Below are positions 45,431-56,500 of a DNA stretch of 64,000 nt, one piece after another. Below the pieces are notes generated by a model. The model was given only the letters and a program-made list of their open reading frames with translations, had not been told where the DNA came from and made no database searches. The position numbers and the translations under genes were made by a program. The number at the start of each line of letters is the position of its first letter. Position 1 is the first letter of the stretch. This DNA is from Tillandsia leiboldiana (lineage: Eukaryota > Streptophyta > Magnoliopsida > Poales > Bromeliaceae), in contig CM055075.1 in NCBI GenBank assembly GCA_029204045.2, forward strand, positions 21,014,491 through 21,078,490, given 5' to 3'.

Positions 45431-46782
45431 TGTTACGGAATTTGAGTTGGCGTAATTTCGTGAAAGGTTCAAGTCTTGAAGATTGAAGGTGAAGAAGGTT
45501 GGATCATTTAACTCAATCTCAAGAAAGAAGAATTCAAAAGGATCAGGTATGTTTAACTAAATATTTTTGGTGATCCGAATACTTCTTGTAGTGTAGAAAC
45601 ACTTGGAAGAATTTTTCATTGCATAAAAATCAAAAACTGGACATAGGACATGTTCAGGATCCGGATCAGATTGTTCAATCCGGATCCCGAAGGTGGTTCG
45701 TTCATACACCAGTTCAATCCGGATCGTAGCCTCTCTTGATCCGGATCCCGAACATTGAGTTTACCATTTTCCTTGAACGATCCGGATCAGGCTTCGCAAT
45801 CCGGATCCCGAACGTTGATGTTTGGTGAACTGTATGAACGATCCGGATCAAGCACTTCGATCCGGATCCCGAACCTTCGTTTTTCTGGAATTGTCTGACT
45901 CGTTACGACGATCTGGATCACAGCTAATCCGATCCGGATCGCCGTCCGTAAAATTTCCAGAAATTGTAGGTTTTTTATTCTTATCTCCTTCCTAGGGTTT
46001 CTAACCTATAAATAGACCCTATGATTCATTTTTCTAGGGTAATCCAAATAATCGAAATAGAGCCGTCATAATCAAATATCATCTTATACGGCCCTAGATC
46101 CACATATAGAGAAGAAAGGAAATCATTAGATATTACTCTATGTTTCTTCATCTATATTGATTAGTTTGATTCTAGGTTTTCATACTCACATCTTGAGTTG
46201 AATCAAACTAATGAATACTTAGATGGTATTTCCTATCTATCTTTGATCTAAGTATTCGGCGGATCATCACCACCCAAAAAACAACGATTTACCCCAAAAT
46301 CGGCGCGTGGATTCGTGTGTCCTTGTGGATTCAAGGTTCAACCGCTCTCGTGGATTCGGAGCGAGGTACGTTCGTGGATTCGAAGCGTACTACTAGGTGA
46401 AGACCGTGGATTCGGTCAGACGTCGTGGACTCGACGTTAGACACCGTGGATTCGGCGTTGGGCGCAGATCGTGGATTCGAGAAGCGTCGTGGAGCGAGCG
46501 GAGAAGATCCTCTAGGAGCGTATGGAAAAGGTTGAGTCGTCAGTGAGTACGGTATATCACCTTGTACGTGTTTAATTCTAGTGGATTTCACCTTGTTATC
46601 GGTCCCGTGGTTTTTTACTCCGGTTTGGAGTTTTTCCACGTAAAAATCTTGCGTGTTCATTTTTATTTCCGCATTGGATTTTATTGCGCAATAATTTTTT
46701 GAGTGTTTATTGTTTACACCTATTCACCCCCCTCTAGGTGTTTTTTTCCCATATTTAGATCTATATTACATATAACCCAACA
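45431..46782 (+). repeat. C1 3' LTR
   Basis: 1352 bp partner of 6727-8077. Palindrome array from 45659, TATA box at 46007-46014, hairpin array about 46304-46485 with several substitutions in stems. Confidence 0.93.
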
Positions 46783-47867
46783 GATGATTATACAAGTCTC
46801 GCGGCGAACGATGTATACGACCACGACTGTTACTATCAAATTAACTCAGATGGTAACGCTCGCCTCTATAAGGCGCCAGAAATTTATCGGTATTCGCGTA
46901 TCTGAAATCAACGAGATAATATTTTCCTGTATATATAACAGAAGTGTATACAACTTGTAATAAATAATTTAAAACAATAATAATGAAAAAATATATGAAT
47001 AATTTCTTCTTAAATGATACCTTCAGGAACAGTAAAACCTCCACTTTCACATGCCCATCTGAGTACCCTCATATCAGCGGCAGATCCTTCCCAACCGATG
47101 CATACATAAAAGAAAATATGATCAAAGGAAATAGCGGCCATCATATTTTGTGATGTAAATCCTTTACGACACCGAAATCGGGGTTGTTTATCCCTTTTTA
47201 CAATAACTGGAATATGCGAACCATCCACCGCCCCAATTGCATTCTACAAATGTTAATGTCAAAACATAATACATTTACAAATTTAGCAATGGAAATGGAC
47301 ATTTTAGTGGTAATTAAAGTTATTGTCCCTTACCTTGAACGGATGGAAATTCTGATTTTCACTAATTCTTGGATGGACTCCAATATTACTTGGCGGCAGA
47401 GTTAAGTATTCATCTTTTAGTTGAATAATGGCTCTTAGAACATTGTTAAAGTGCCGACTAATTGTTTCCCCTGAATGTTGAAAAGTCTCAGCGAGCACCC
47501 TATTTACAACACCGTGTCCAATACAAAATAGAAAAATCGCCAATTGTTCGTCAACAGTCATATTCCGTGTGCCAATTAAAAGACCCTTTCCAACAAGGTC
47601 ATCGCGGAGAGCAATGAATGTAGTTGTCGTCATTCTAAAATGATTGTACCCTCGTTCTGGATGACCATTCAGTATATCACAAATAAACTGATGCCCAGTA
47701 AATGGACGGGTACGACATGGTTGTCTGGTTATTGAACTAGTTTCATTTATACAACCTTCGTCAATAAGCATGATTACGAGTTGCACCCAATATTCATCAT
47801 CATCATCTATTATTGCGAACAAATCGGCATGAAAAGTGGACGAAAATAAAACTTCGATCTGCAACAA
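46783..47867 (-). pseudogene. PIF/Harbinger transposase, N-terminal and middle part
   Basis: DDE transposase continuing to 6414-6726. Minus-strand exons: helix-rich N-terminal region (RQPCRTRPFTGHQFICDIL, LAIFLFCIGHG, GETISRHFNNVL); an intron at 47244-47333; exon with the first catalytic Asp in VDGSHIPV and RKGFTSQNMMAA; an intron at 46929-47020; exon with the second Asp in YYLVDFRYAN and FLAPYRGERYHL. Both introns (90 and 92 bp) have GT-AG ends on minus. An in-frame TAA follows YHLS, so it was already broken or broke after C1 landed. The start (47867) is uncertain because the first exon is partly duplicated further upstream. Confidence 0.85.
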
Positions 47868-47989
47868 TATTTAAGGCAGTTAGGCAAGGTTTATTGTAGC
47901 CAAACAATGTTCTAAATGTATATCATGTAGCACGAACATTCATCTGTCCGGATACAACAACAAATTACAGAAGAAATTACTACATGAGA

Positions 47990-48135
47990 ATTAATAAATG
48001 TATCCTTCGGCAATGAGCATTATTATAACTTCCACCCAATAATCATCATCATCATCTAAAATAGTCAACATCATTGCAAGAAAACTGGGAATAACATACA
48101 GTTTGATAAAATGAATCATCCATAATATCTGCATC
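47990..48135 (-). repeat. Partial duplicate of Harbinger transposase first exon
   Basis: The minus strand reads LAMMLTILDDDDDYWVEV and a following IIMLIAEG, a diverged copy of the LFAIIDDDDEYWVQL / VIMLIDEG segment at about 47750-47830. Confidence 0.65.
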
Positions 48136-48367
48136 GAAATGGTACCAAATTAGCGAACAATCATGATAAGTAAACATGATATAATATGTATCGATATGAA
48201 ATACCAACATTCAGGTTATATATACTTAAATGCAACCAAACTGTTCTACTAAATATTACAAACCGAGTACTAACAGTGCAAATTTTAAAACTACAAGTTG
48301 GAACGGTTTTCTACTACTGAAAGTTAAGATACTACATGTTACAATGCATGTATTTACACTACTTAAA
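48136..48367. other. No feature seen
   Basis: AT-rich sequence between the duplicated transposase exon and ORF1 of the Harbinger element. Confidence 0.5.
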
Positions 48368-49500
48368 TTACACATCCAAAATATGTCCACTAAAACCCGG
48401 GGAAAATGGTCGATACATCATATTTTCCTTCTCTATCTGCCGTTCCACCCACTTGAAAGCAAGATCCTCATTCATTGTCATTAATAATTGACGATTCTGC
48501 GGATCTTTCAAAGCGTCGCCGGCCGCCAAAATCTGTTGACTGGTGAGCCCTTGCATATTATATATGCGCATCATACAATCCTCGATGGGAGGAATAGGGC
48601 GTCGGGCTTCAGAATCCCTATTATACATTTCCGTACTAAATCTAATTTATCTTTCCTAACTGAACCATCTCTGACACGGCCTCAGAGATGCCTTCCGGTT
48701 TCTTCCGACGTCCACCGGTCGACGTTCGGTTAGTTCGTTGGCTACGCTCGGGTAGCGGGGAACGAGGCCTCTTTTGCCTGCAGAGCTGGTGTCCCGACCC
48801 ACTAGTATTCTTGTTGGTTTGGTGAGGGCTAGGTGAGGTTTCGGGTTGTCCACCTTGCATGAATTCATTCATAGGTGGCCCAGATGACCCTGCTTCAAAT
48901 GGAGGCGGTAAGAGATATAAAGCTGAAAATCTAGGAGCAATTATGGTATCATCCTCACCAGGGGATGATGAGGACGAGCTAACTACAGTGGTGGTGGGTG
49001 GCATGACTGAAGAAAAGCCATATGTACCGCTTGCGGTGGTCTTCTCCGTAAGGAACTCAAGATCCTTATAGGGAGGAAATGCATTATCCCTATATTTGCA
49101 TAAGCGGGATTATCCTGGACATAGGTTAATTATATTAGTATAGCAATAGAATGCTATTCGCCTTAAAAATTGTTTAAAGCGAAATGAATTCACGTTACCG
49201 CGATCACCGCATCCCAGTCAGCACTATCGCCTGGCGTGGGTATGTTGAGGTTAAAATCCCATTCCCAACCGCTTTTGTTGACCAACGAATGGTACAACGA
49301 GAATGTGCGCTTCAAGACTTTAAAACGATTCTTCACCTGATCCTTTGTTAGGGTTAATTGTTTCGTCTATTGATCTCACCAACAATTCTAACCCATGCAA
49401 GGATAGTGAATGTTCCATTTACATTGTTGCCTAAGGCATGTTCCTCACACAACAACGCTAACAGACATGCATCCAAAGACCCGGTCCAGTTGGTGTACGC
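48368..49500 (-). pseudogene. PIF/Harbinger ORF1 (Myb/SANT-like DNA-binding protein)
   Basis: Second protein of PIF/Harbinger elements, which partners the transposase in end binding. On minus, a SANT/Myb-like region starts with WTGSLDACLLALLCEEHALG (about 49490) and continues, after a 1-nt frameshift near 49373, with LTKDQVKNRFKVLKRTF and PTPGDSADWDAVIA. An intron-like or degenerate stretch (49005-49200), a Ser/Pro-rich linker with nuclear-type basic residues (RSPLPERSQRTNR...GRRKK) and a C-terminal helix region (IEDCMMRIYNMQGLTSQQIL, KDPQNRQLLMTM) follow. Frame breaks show that it is decayed. The same orientation as the transposase supports one element. Confidence 0.7.
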
Positions 49501-49699
49501 GACCACGCTTGAGAGCGAGATCCACTTCCACTTTCACTTGGACGTACATTGCCTTGGAGGTTATCCAAGTCCCCCCGACTGCTTTGACCGGGATTAAATA
49601 TTCTCTTAAAAGGACGCATCTGTAGGTAATGTACGTACTCATTTATATATTTATCATGTGCAACGTGAATTTCAAGTTTGCTCAATAAATATAAAAGGG

Positions 49700-50200
49700 C
49701 ATAGCATAAGTTGCATAATGCAAATGAAAGCATGTATGATAAGTAGTATGAAAAATTTGCGAAGCAAGGCAACATTACAAATTGCATATTTAAATAATTT
49801 TAACACATGTTTGGTAAGGGGTATGTCAAACAGATCAACGATCCAATATAAAGGAATTTTTAAATGCAAATCATAATTGGCATTAAAAGTTTGTGATATT
49901 GGCATATTCAAGATTCAGAACAAATTGCATAACATATAATAAATAAAGACATGTATGCTAAGGGGTATGTCCAATAGGAGATGCCAGATAAAACATTCAT
50001 ATTTGCAAGACTTAATTGGCATTATCAGTTATCGATAGTGTCATATTCAAGATGATATGAAATTCCATACACATATATAGTAAATTAAGGACATGTATGC
50101 TAAGGGGTATGTCAAATAGGAAAAGGCAGATTAAACATTTATAATTGCAACACTTAATTGGCATAAACAGGTATCGATACTGGCATACAAGATATGTGAT
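49700..50200. repeat. Degenerate ~143-bp tandem repeats, three units
   Basis: The motif aaggggtatgtc recurs at 49816, 49960 and 50102. Each is followed by 'ttaattggcat'-like and 'atcgata' segments and preceded by 'acatgtatgct'-like sequence. Possibly subterminal repeats of the Harbinger element. Confidence 0.65.
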
Positions 50201-50579
50201 TCTTACAAATTTTTTGTTTCTCACATAATTGGAATATTTTTTTTTTTATGTACACGGGCTCAAGTGGTTTCCAACAAGCATGGGGGGTGCACTGGATTAT
50301 ACATCCATGCCATCCATCTATTGCTATGGCAACCGTCATCATCGCCGATATTTATAAGAATCAACCAACATTACTGATGTATCCTTCATATCCCGGAGCC
50401 GACAATAAAAATGTACGTTATAACATAACATACTCATTCATCATGCGAGACAAGCATCAACGCATATTTAGGCATATATGTTAGGCACATATTTGATATA
50501 GAGGTTATGGGCAAGCTCATGTAAACCAATTTCGAGGCAACATTAGACAAGCAGAGACAGAGTATTAGGATAGCACCTT
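50201..50579. other. No gene recognised
   Basis: Unassigned sequence between the 143-bp repeats and the minisatellite. A 78-codon open frame on plus (50248-50484) has no recognisable motif. The expected right end of the Harbinger element was not found. Confidence 0.4.
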
Positions 50580-51740
50580 CGAGGCAAGACAGAGAAGAGA
50601 TCGGGCACAGATCAGGCACAGAGAGGGTCGGTACAGCACACAGAGCGGGCACAGCTCAGGCACAGAGGCCGCCGCGGCGACGAGGCTACAGGGCACGGGC
50701 CGGCGATTATTACAAACAGATAAAGAGGAACAAAGGACAAGGGGTCGCGGCGGCACAGATCAGGCACCGAGAGGCCTTGGCAGCACAGATCAGGCAACAA
50801 AGGACAAGCGGGTGGGGGCGGCACAGATCAGGCACCGAGAGGCGCGGCGACACAGATCAGGCACCGAGAGGCATCGGCGGCACAGATCAGGCAACAAAGG
50901 ACAAGCGGATGGGGGGCACAGATCATGCACCGAGAGGCCGCGGCGACAGATATCAGGCCCGAGAGGCCGCGGCGGGGCAGATCAGGCAACAAAGGCCGCG
51001 CGGTCGTGGTGGCACAGATCAGGCACCGACAGCACCGAGAGGCCGCGGCGGCACAGATCAGGCACCGAGAGGCCGCGCGGCACAGATCAGGCACCGAGAG
51101 GCCGCGCGGGTCGCGGCGGCAGAGATCAGGCACCGAGAGGCCGCGGCAAGAGAGATCAGGCACCGAGAGGCCGCGGCGGCACAGATCAGACACCGAGAGG
51201 CCGCGCGGCACAGATCAGGCACCGAGAGGCCGCGCGGGTCGCGGGCGGCACAGATCAGGCACCGAGAGGACGCGGCGAGAGAGATCATGCAACGAGAGGC
51301 CGCGGCGGCACAGATCAGGCACCGAGAGGCCGCGCGGGTCGCGGCGGCATAGATCAGGCACCGAGAGGCCGCGGCGAGAGAGATCAGGCACCGAGAGGCC
51401 GCGGCGGCACAGATCAGGGCACCGAGAGGCCGCGGGGTCGCGCGGCGGCAGAGATCAGGCACCGAGAGGGCCGCGCAAGAGAGATCAGGCACCGAGAGGC
51501 CGCGGCGGCACAGATCAGGCACCGAGAGGCCGTGCGGGTCGCGGCGGCAGAGATCAGGCACCGAGAGGCCGCGGCGAGAGAGATCAGGACCGAGAGGCCG
51601 CGGCGGACGAGATGAGGCACCGAGAGGGGCCGCGCGGATCGCGGCGGCACAGATCAGGCACCGAGAGGCCGCGGCGACACAGATCAAACACCAAGAGAGC
51701 TGCGGCGACACAGATCAGGCACCGAGAAGCGCGGCGATGG
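50580..51740. repeat. GC-rich minisatellite, about 30 copies of a ~30-bp unit
   Basis: Typical unit: ggcacagatcaggcaccgag + aggccgcggc. The first copies (to about 50990) include caacaaagg variants; the later part is more uniform and shows a longer period of about 100 bp made of three unit types (gcac-, gagag- and gcgggtcgcggcggcagag-linked). Open frames in several registers on both strands follow from the repeat and are not genes. Confidence 0.88.
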
Positions 51741-51909
51741 GAAGAGGAGCAGGGTTGCTTGGCCTCAGTGGGGGGGAGGAAGATGGGAGAAGAGGGAGGG
51801 GAGAGATGGGAGAAGAGAAGGGAGAAAAGATTTGTTGGGAAGTGTGCAAGGCTATAATAGAGGAGAGAGATGGAAGTGTAATTCGGGGTGGGTGAGAGGG
51901 TTGGGTTGT
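51741..51909. other. Purine-rich stretch up to the gap
   Basis: G/A-rich sequence (ggggaggaagatgggagaag-like) at about 51768-51835, then unassigned sequence to the gap. No gene seen. Confidence 0.6.
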
Positions 51910-52009
51910 NNNNNNNNNNNNNNNNNNNNNNNNNNNNNNNNNNNNNNNNNNNNNNNNNNNNNNNNNNNNNNNNNNNNNNNNNNNNNNNNNNNNNNNNNNN
52001 NNNNNNNNN
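51910..52009. other. Assembly gap (100 N)
   Basis: Exactly 100 N, the usual placeholder for a gap of unknown size. The 3' parts of C6 and C3 and the 5' part of C4 should lie here. Confidence 0.98.
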
Positions 52010-52204
52010 ACATCTTCCTTGGTCCATTTCGACCAGTGTTTAAGTTTGTGAACATCAGAGCTACGTTCGTTGGATTAGACCTCATGATTAATTGAATGCC
52101 ACACCCTTTCGTCGATGGAAGATAAAAGGCTTATCCGTACTTCAGTACGCATAATTGTTCCATCAAAGAAAGGGGGTCGATTGATGTTTCCACCTTCAAA
52201 CCAT
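52010..52204 (-). pseudogene. gag: C6 gag, first ~65 codons
   Basis: The minus strand starts at 52204 and matches the Gag N-terminus of C2/C3 (NRPPFFDGT, SIDERVW), but has several 1-nt indels, including an extra T after the start codon and losses in homopolymers. It is cut by the gap. The indels may be sequencing errors. Confidence 0.75.
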
Positions 52205-52224
52205 GTTCTACAAACCCTATTCCC

Positions 52225-52235
52225 GCCTGATACCA
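52225..52235 (-). other. C6 primer-binding site (1 nt short)
   Basis: Complement of TGGTATCAGGC; one base is missing relative to TGGTATCAGAGC. It abuts the LTR at 52238. Confidence 0.75.
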
Positions 52236-52237
52236 CT

Positions 52238-53507
52238 TGTTGGGTGTATATAATACGATCTAAATAGGGGAAGAGACACACTAGAGGGGGGTGAATAGGT
52301 GTAAACGTATAAACACTCCAAAAAATCGTTGCGATAAAACCCAATGCGGAAAATAAAATAACACGCAAGATTTTTACGTGGAAAACTCCATCACCGGAGT
52401 AAAAAAACCACGGGACCGATAACACGGCAGAAATCACTAGAATTAAAACACGTACAGGTGATTTACCGTACACACTTACGACTCAACCTTTTCCATACGC
52501 TCCTAGAGGATCTTCTCCGCTCGCTCCGACGCTTCTCGAATCCACGATCTGCGCCCAACGCCGAATCCACGGCGTCCAACGTCGAATCCACGACGTCCGA
52601 CCGAATCCACGGTCTTCACCCAATAGCACCCTTCGAATCCACGAATGTGCCTCGCTCCGAATCCACGAGAGCGATTGAACCTTGAATCCACAAGGACACG
52701 CGACTCCACGCGCCGATTTTGGGGTAAATCGTTGTTTTTGGGTGGTGATGATCCGCCGAATACTTAGATCAAAGATAGATCGGAAATACCATCTAAGTAT
52801 TCATTAGTTTGATTCAACTCAAGATGTGAGTATGAAAACCTAGAATCAAACTAATCAATATAGATGAAGAAACATAGAGTATTCTCTAATGATTTCCTTT
52901 CTTCTCTATATGTGGATCTATAGCCGTATAAGATGATATATGAAAATGACGGCTATGTGGATTTACCCTAGAAAAGGAGTCATAGGGTGTATTTATAGGT
53001 TAGAAACCCTAGGAAGGAGATAAGAATCAAAAACCTGCCATTTCTGGATTTTTACGGACGGCGATCCGGATCGTGATAACTAGGATCCGGATCGTCATAA
53101 CAAAACAGCCAATTCCAGAAAAACGAAGGTTCGGGATCCGATCATGTGACTACGATCCGGATCGTTCATACATTTCACCAAACATCAACGTTCGGGAATC
53201 CGGATCAAGAGACTACGATCCGGATTGCGACGATGTATGAACGACCACCTTCGGGATCCGGATCGAACAACCTGATCCGGATCCTGAACATGTCCCAAGT
53301 CCAGTTTTTGATTTTTATGCAATGAAAGATTCTTCCAAGTGTTTCTACACTACAAGAAGTATTCGGATCACACAAATTCTTTAGTTAAACATACCTGATC
53401 CTTTGAATTCTTCTTTCTTGAGATTGAGTTAAATGATCCAACTTTCTTCACCTTCAATCTTCAAGCCTTGAGACTTCACGAAACTACGCCACTCAAATTC
53501 CGTAACA
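52238..53507 (-). mobile_element. C6: copia element fragment, 5' LTR
   Basis: 1270 bp, about 65 bp shorter than the C3 LTR because of many small deletions and a missing palindrome pair. Gag and primer site are to its left and RNase H sequence of C3 to its right, so it is the 5' LTR of a minus element inserted in C3 pol. The right flank, gaagc (53508-53512), would be its target duplication; the other copy is in or beyond the gap. Confidence 0.82.
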
Positions 53508-56500
53508 GAAGCATGCACCACTCGTACTTTTCCGATCATCCACTGATCCTGCCCAATCGGCATCTGAGTATCCAACAATGTCCCAGACTTGTTCCCATAG
53601 GATACCAAATTCCGAATTAATTGATCCTTTGATGTACCGGATGATCCGTTTCACCGCTTTCAGGTGAACCTCCTTTGGTGCTGATTGATATCTCGCGCAA
53701 ATCCCAACACTAAAGGATATATCCGGGCGACTAGCCGTGAGGTAAAGTAGACTTCCAATCATACTTCTATACAGTTTCTCGTCTACATTCTCACTATGTG
53801 ATTCACTTCCAAGTCCCTTGTGGCTAGTTCCCATTGGAGTTGGAAAATCTTTACAATTTTCTAGATCAAACTTTTTGACCAACTCCAGTGCATACTTGGA
53901 TGACCCAAGTGAATACCTTCATCATTTTGTTTAATCTGCAATCCAAGAAAATAAGACAGTTCGCCCATCATGGACATCTCAAATTCGCTTTTCATGGTCT
54001 CCGCGAATTTAGAAGCATCATTATCTTTTGTTGCACCAAATACAATGTCATCGACATAGATTTGTGCTACAATGAAATTATTTTGATAATGCTTCACAAG
54101 AGAGTCCTGTCAGCTCCCCCTCGAGTATAGCCCTTCTCCAAAAGGTGCTTTGTTAACCTTTCGTACCATGCTCGCGGTGCTTGTTTCAGACCGTAAAGAG
54201 CCTTTTTCAAACGCAAAACATGGTTAGGTTGTTTATGATCTACAAAACCTTTCGGTTGAGCTACATAACTTCCTCATTTAAAAACCCATTTAGAAATGCG
54301 CTCTTGACGTCCATTTGAAATAATTTGATTTTAAAATGACAAGCAATAGCAAACAATATACGAATGGACTCGAGTCTAGCTACAGGGGCGAAAGTTTCGT
54401 CAAAGTCTATACCTTCTACTTGAGAGTAGCCTTGAGCAACTAGTCGTGCCTTGTTCCTGATGATAGTACCATCTTCATCTTTCTTGTTCTTGAAGATCCA
54501 TTTGGTACCTATCACATTATGTTGCTTTGGAGGCTTCGTTAATTCCCAGACTTTGTTTCGCTCAAATTGATGGAGCTCTTCCTGCATTGCTTTAATCCAG
54601 TAGTCTTCCTGAAGAGCTTCATCTATTGTCTTTGGTTCGATTAAAGATACGTAGCAAGCAAATCCGCAAACCAACTGCCTTCGAGTTCTAACTCCTTCTT
54701 GTGGATCTCCAATGATGTTCGATTCCGGATGATCCTTGGAGATTCGTAGCGTTTGTTGAAACGGAGTACTCGGAGGTACACGAGATGGTTCCTGCACATC
54801 AGATAAACTAGAAGAACCATTAGATGCATCATTAATATTGGAAGTATTATTATGAGAAGATGCACTAGCAGGAGAATCATCATCTAGAGAGATATCGAGG
54901 GTAGATTTTTTAGATTCAAATGAGAAGCTTCATCTACTTTAACATTTATAGATTCTACGATCGTTTAGGATTCAATGTTAAATACTCGATATGCTCTGCT
55001 ATTCGTAGAATAACCCAAAAAGATCCCTTCATCACTTCGAGAGTCGAACTTTCCAAGATTTTCACGGTCACGTAAGATGTAACATCGACTCCCGAAGATA
55101 CGAAAGTACTTGATATCCGGTTTTCTACAAAACCACAGCTCATATGGTGTATTCAAGGTTCCTGGGCGCAAATACACTCTGTTAATGACATAGACAGCGG
55201 TGTTCACAGCTTCAGCCCAAAAGTGTAGCGGTAATTTCCGGCTATGAAGCATCACACGCGCCATCTCTTGAACAACCCTGTTTTTGCGCTCAACAACACC
55301 ATTCTGCTGAGGTGTATAGGGTGCCGAGAATTCATGTTTAATGCCATTTGAAGTACAAAAGTCAATGAATTTTGAATTTATGAATTCTCCACCCCTATCA
55401 CTTCTAACACGAATGATCTTTTCATTCTTTTCAATCATAATACGATGGCAAATCTCATGAAAAGAGTCAAACGTATCAGCTTTCTCTCTCAAAAATGCTA
55501 CCCAAGAAAACCGAGAGAAATCATCAACCAATAAAAAGATGTACCATTTACCTCCCAAAGATGGTTGACGGGTCGGCCCCATTAAGTCCATGTGCAAAAG
55601 TTCCAAGGGCCGTTTTGTACCAACGTGGTTCAAGTTCTTGTGTGCAGTCCTAGACTGTTTTCCCTTTTGGCAACCACCACACACAACGTTTGTTTAAATA
55701 AAAGCTTTGGAATCCCCTTGACCACGTCCTTGTTTGAAATTCTAGTAAGTTCCTTAAAATTTAAGTGACCTAGCCTTTCATGCCAAAGAGTTTCATTATT
55801 CAAAGCGGCTAAGTTACAATTTTCAGAAAATTTATTAGGAACAACATAACAATTGTTTTCAGATCTAACCCCTTTTAGAAAGAAAGCATGGTCCTTATCA
55901 GTTACAACGCATTCAACCGATGAAAAATTAACTGAGAAACCATTGTCGCAAAGTTGACTTATGCTTATGAGGTTAGTCTTAAGGCCATCAACAAATAAGA
56001 CGTTTTTCAAAATCGGGCCATCTGGAATAGCTACCGTCCCTTTTCCAACAATTTTGGAAGATCGACCGTCTCCGAAAACAACGTGTCCTCCGGAGATTTT
56101 CTCAAGATTTTGAAAACTATTTTTGTCACCGGTCATGTGACGGGAACACCCGCTATCCAGATACCAAGACGAGCTATCATATGCATGCAAGGAAATATTG
56201 GAAACAAGACAAGGGAAAATTTCACCTTTGCGCACCCAAACCTTTTTGGAATGCGTCTGTAATGGTCGTGAAGTTTTGTGCCTAGGTGAAAGCGTCTTGT
56301 TAAAACGATTGTTGCTCCTTGATGAAGTCGTCTTGCGCGGTGAACTACCAAGTCTCTTTTCATTTGAAAAATTTTGCTTTGATTTCCGGAAAGGAGCCTT
56401 TTTGGTAGTTGATGCAAGAGGTGCTTGAGATGAGCGTTCGACTCCCGTCTTGCAATATCTTCTTATGTGCCCTGAAACACCACAACGAAAACATACCTTA

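Larger units (their letters stand above)
6727..46782 (+). mobile_element. C1: complete Sirevirus-type Ty1-copia retrotransposon carrying nested insertions
   Basis: Bounded by LTRs 6727-8077 and 45431-46782 (1351 and 1352 bp; TGTTACGG...CCCAACA) and by the duplication GATGA at 6722-6726 and 46783-46787. Internal order is primer site, gag-pol, conserved post-pol block, env-like gene with its own promoter-like array, polypurine tracts, 3' LTR. It holds C5 at 9418-16060 and G1 (with C2) at 18901-40653. Without these it is about 11.6 kb. The LTRs differ at roughly 13-15 sites by eye (about 1%), the most of any complete element here, as expected for the outermost retroelement. Confidence 0.93.

Noticed and set aside
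50777..51857. Long open frames (up to about 310 codons) through the minisatellite on both strands
   Set aside because: They follow from a ~30-bp repeat lacking stops in several registers; no start context, domain or conservation supports a gene.
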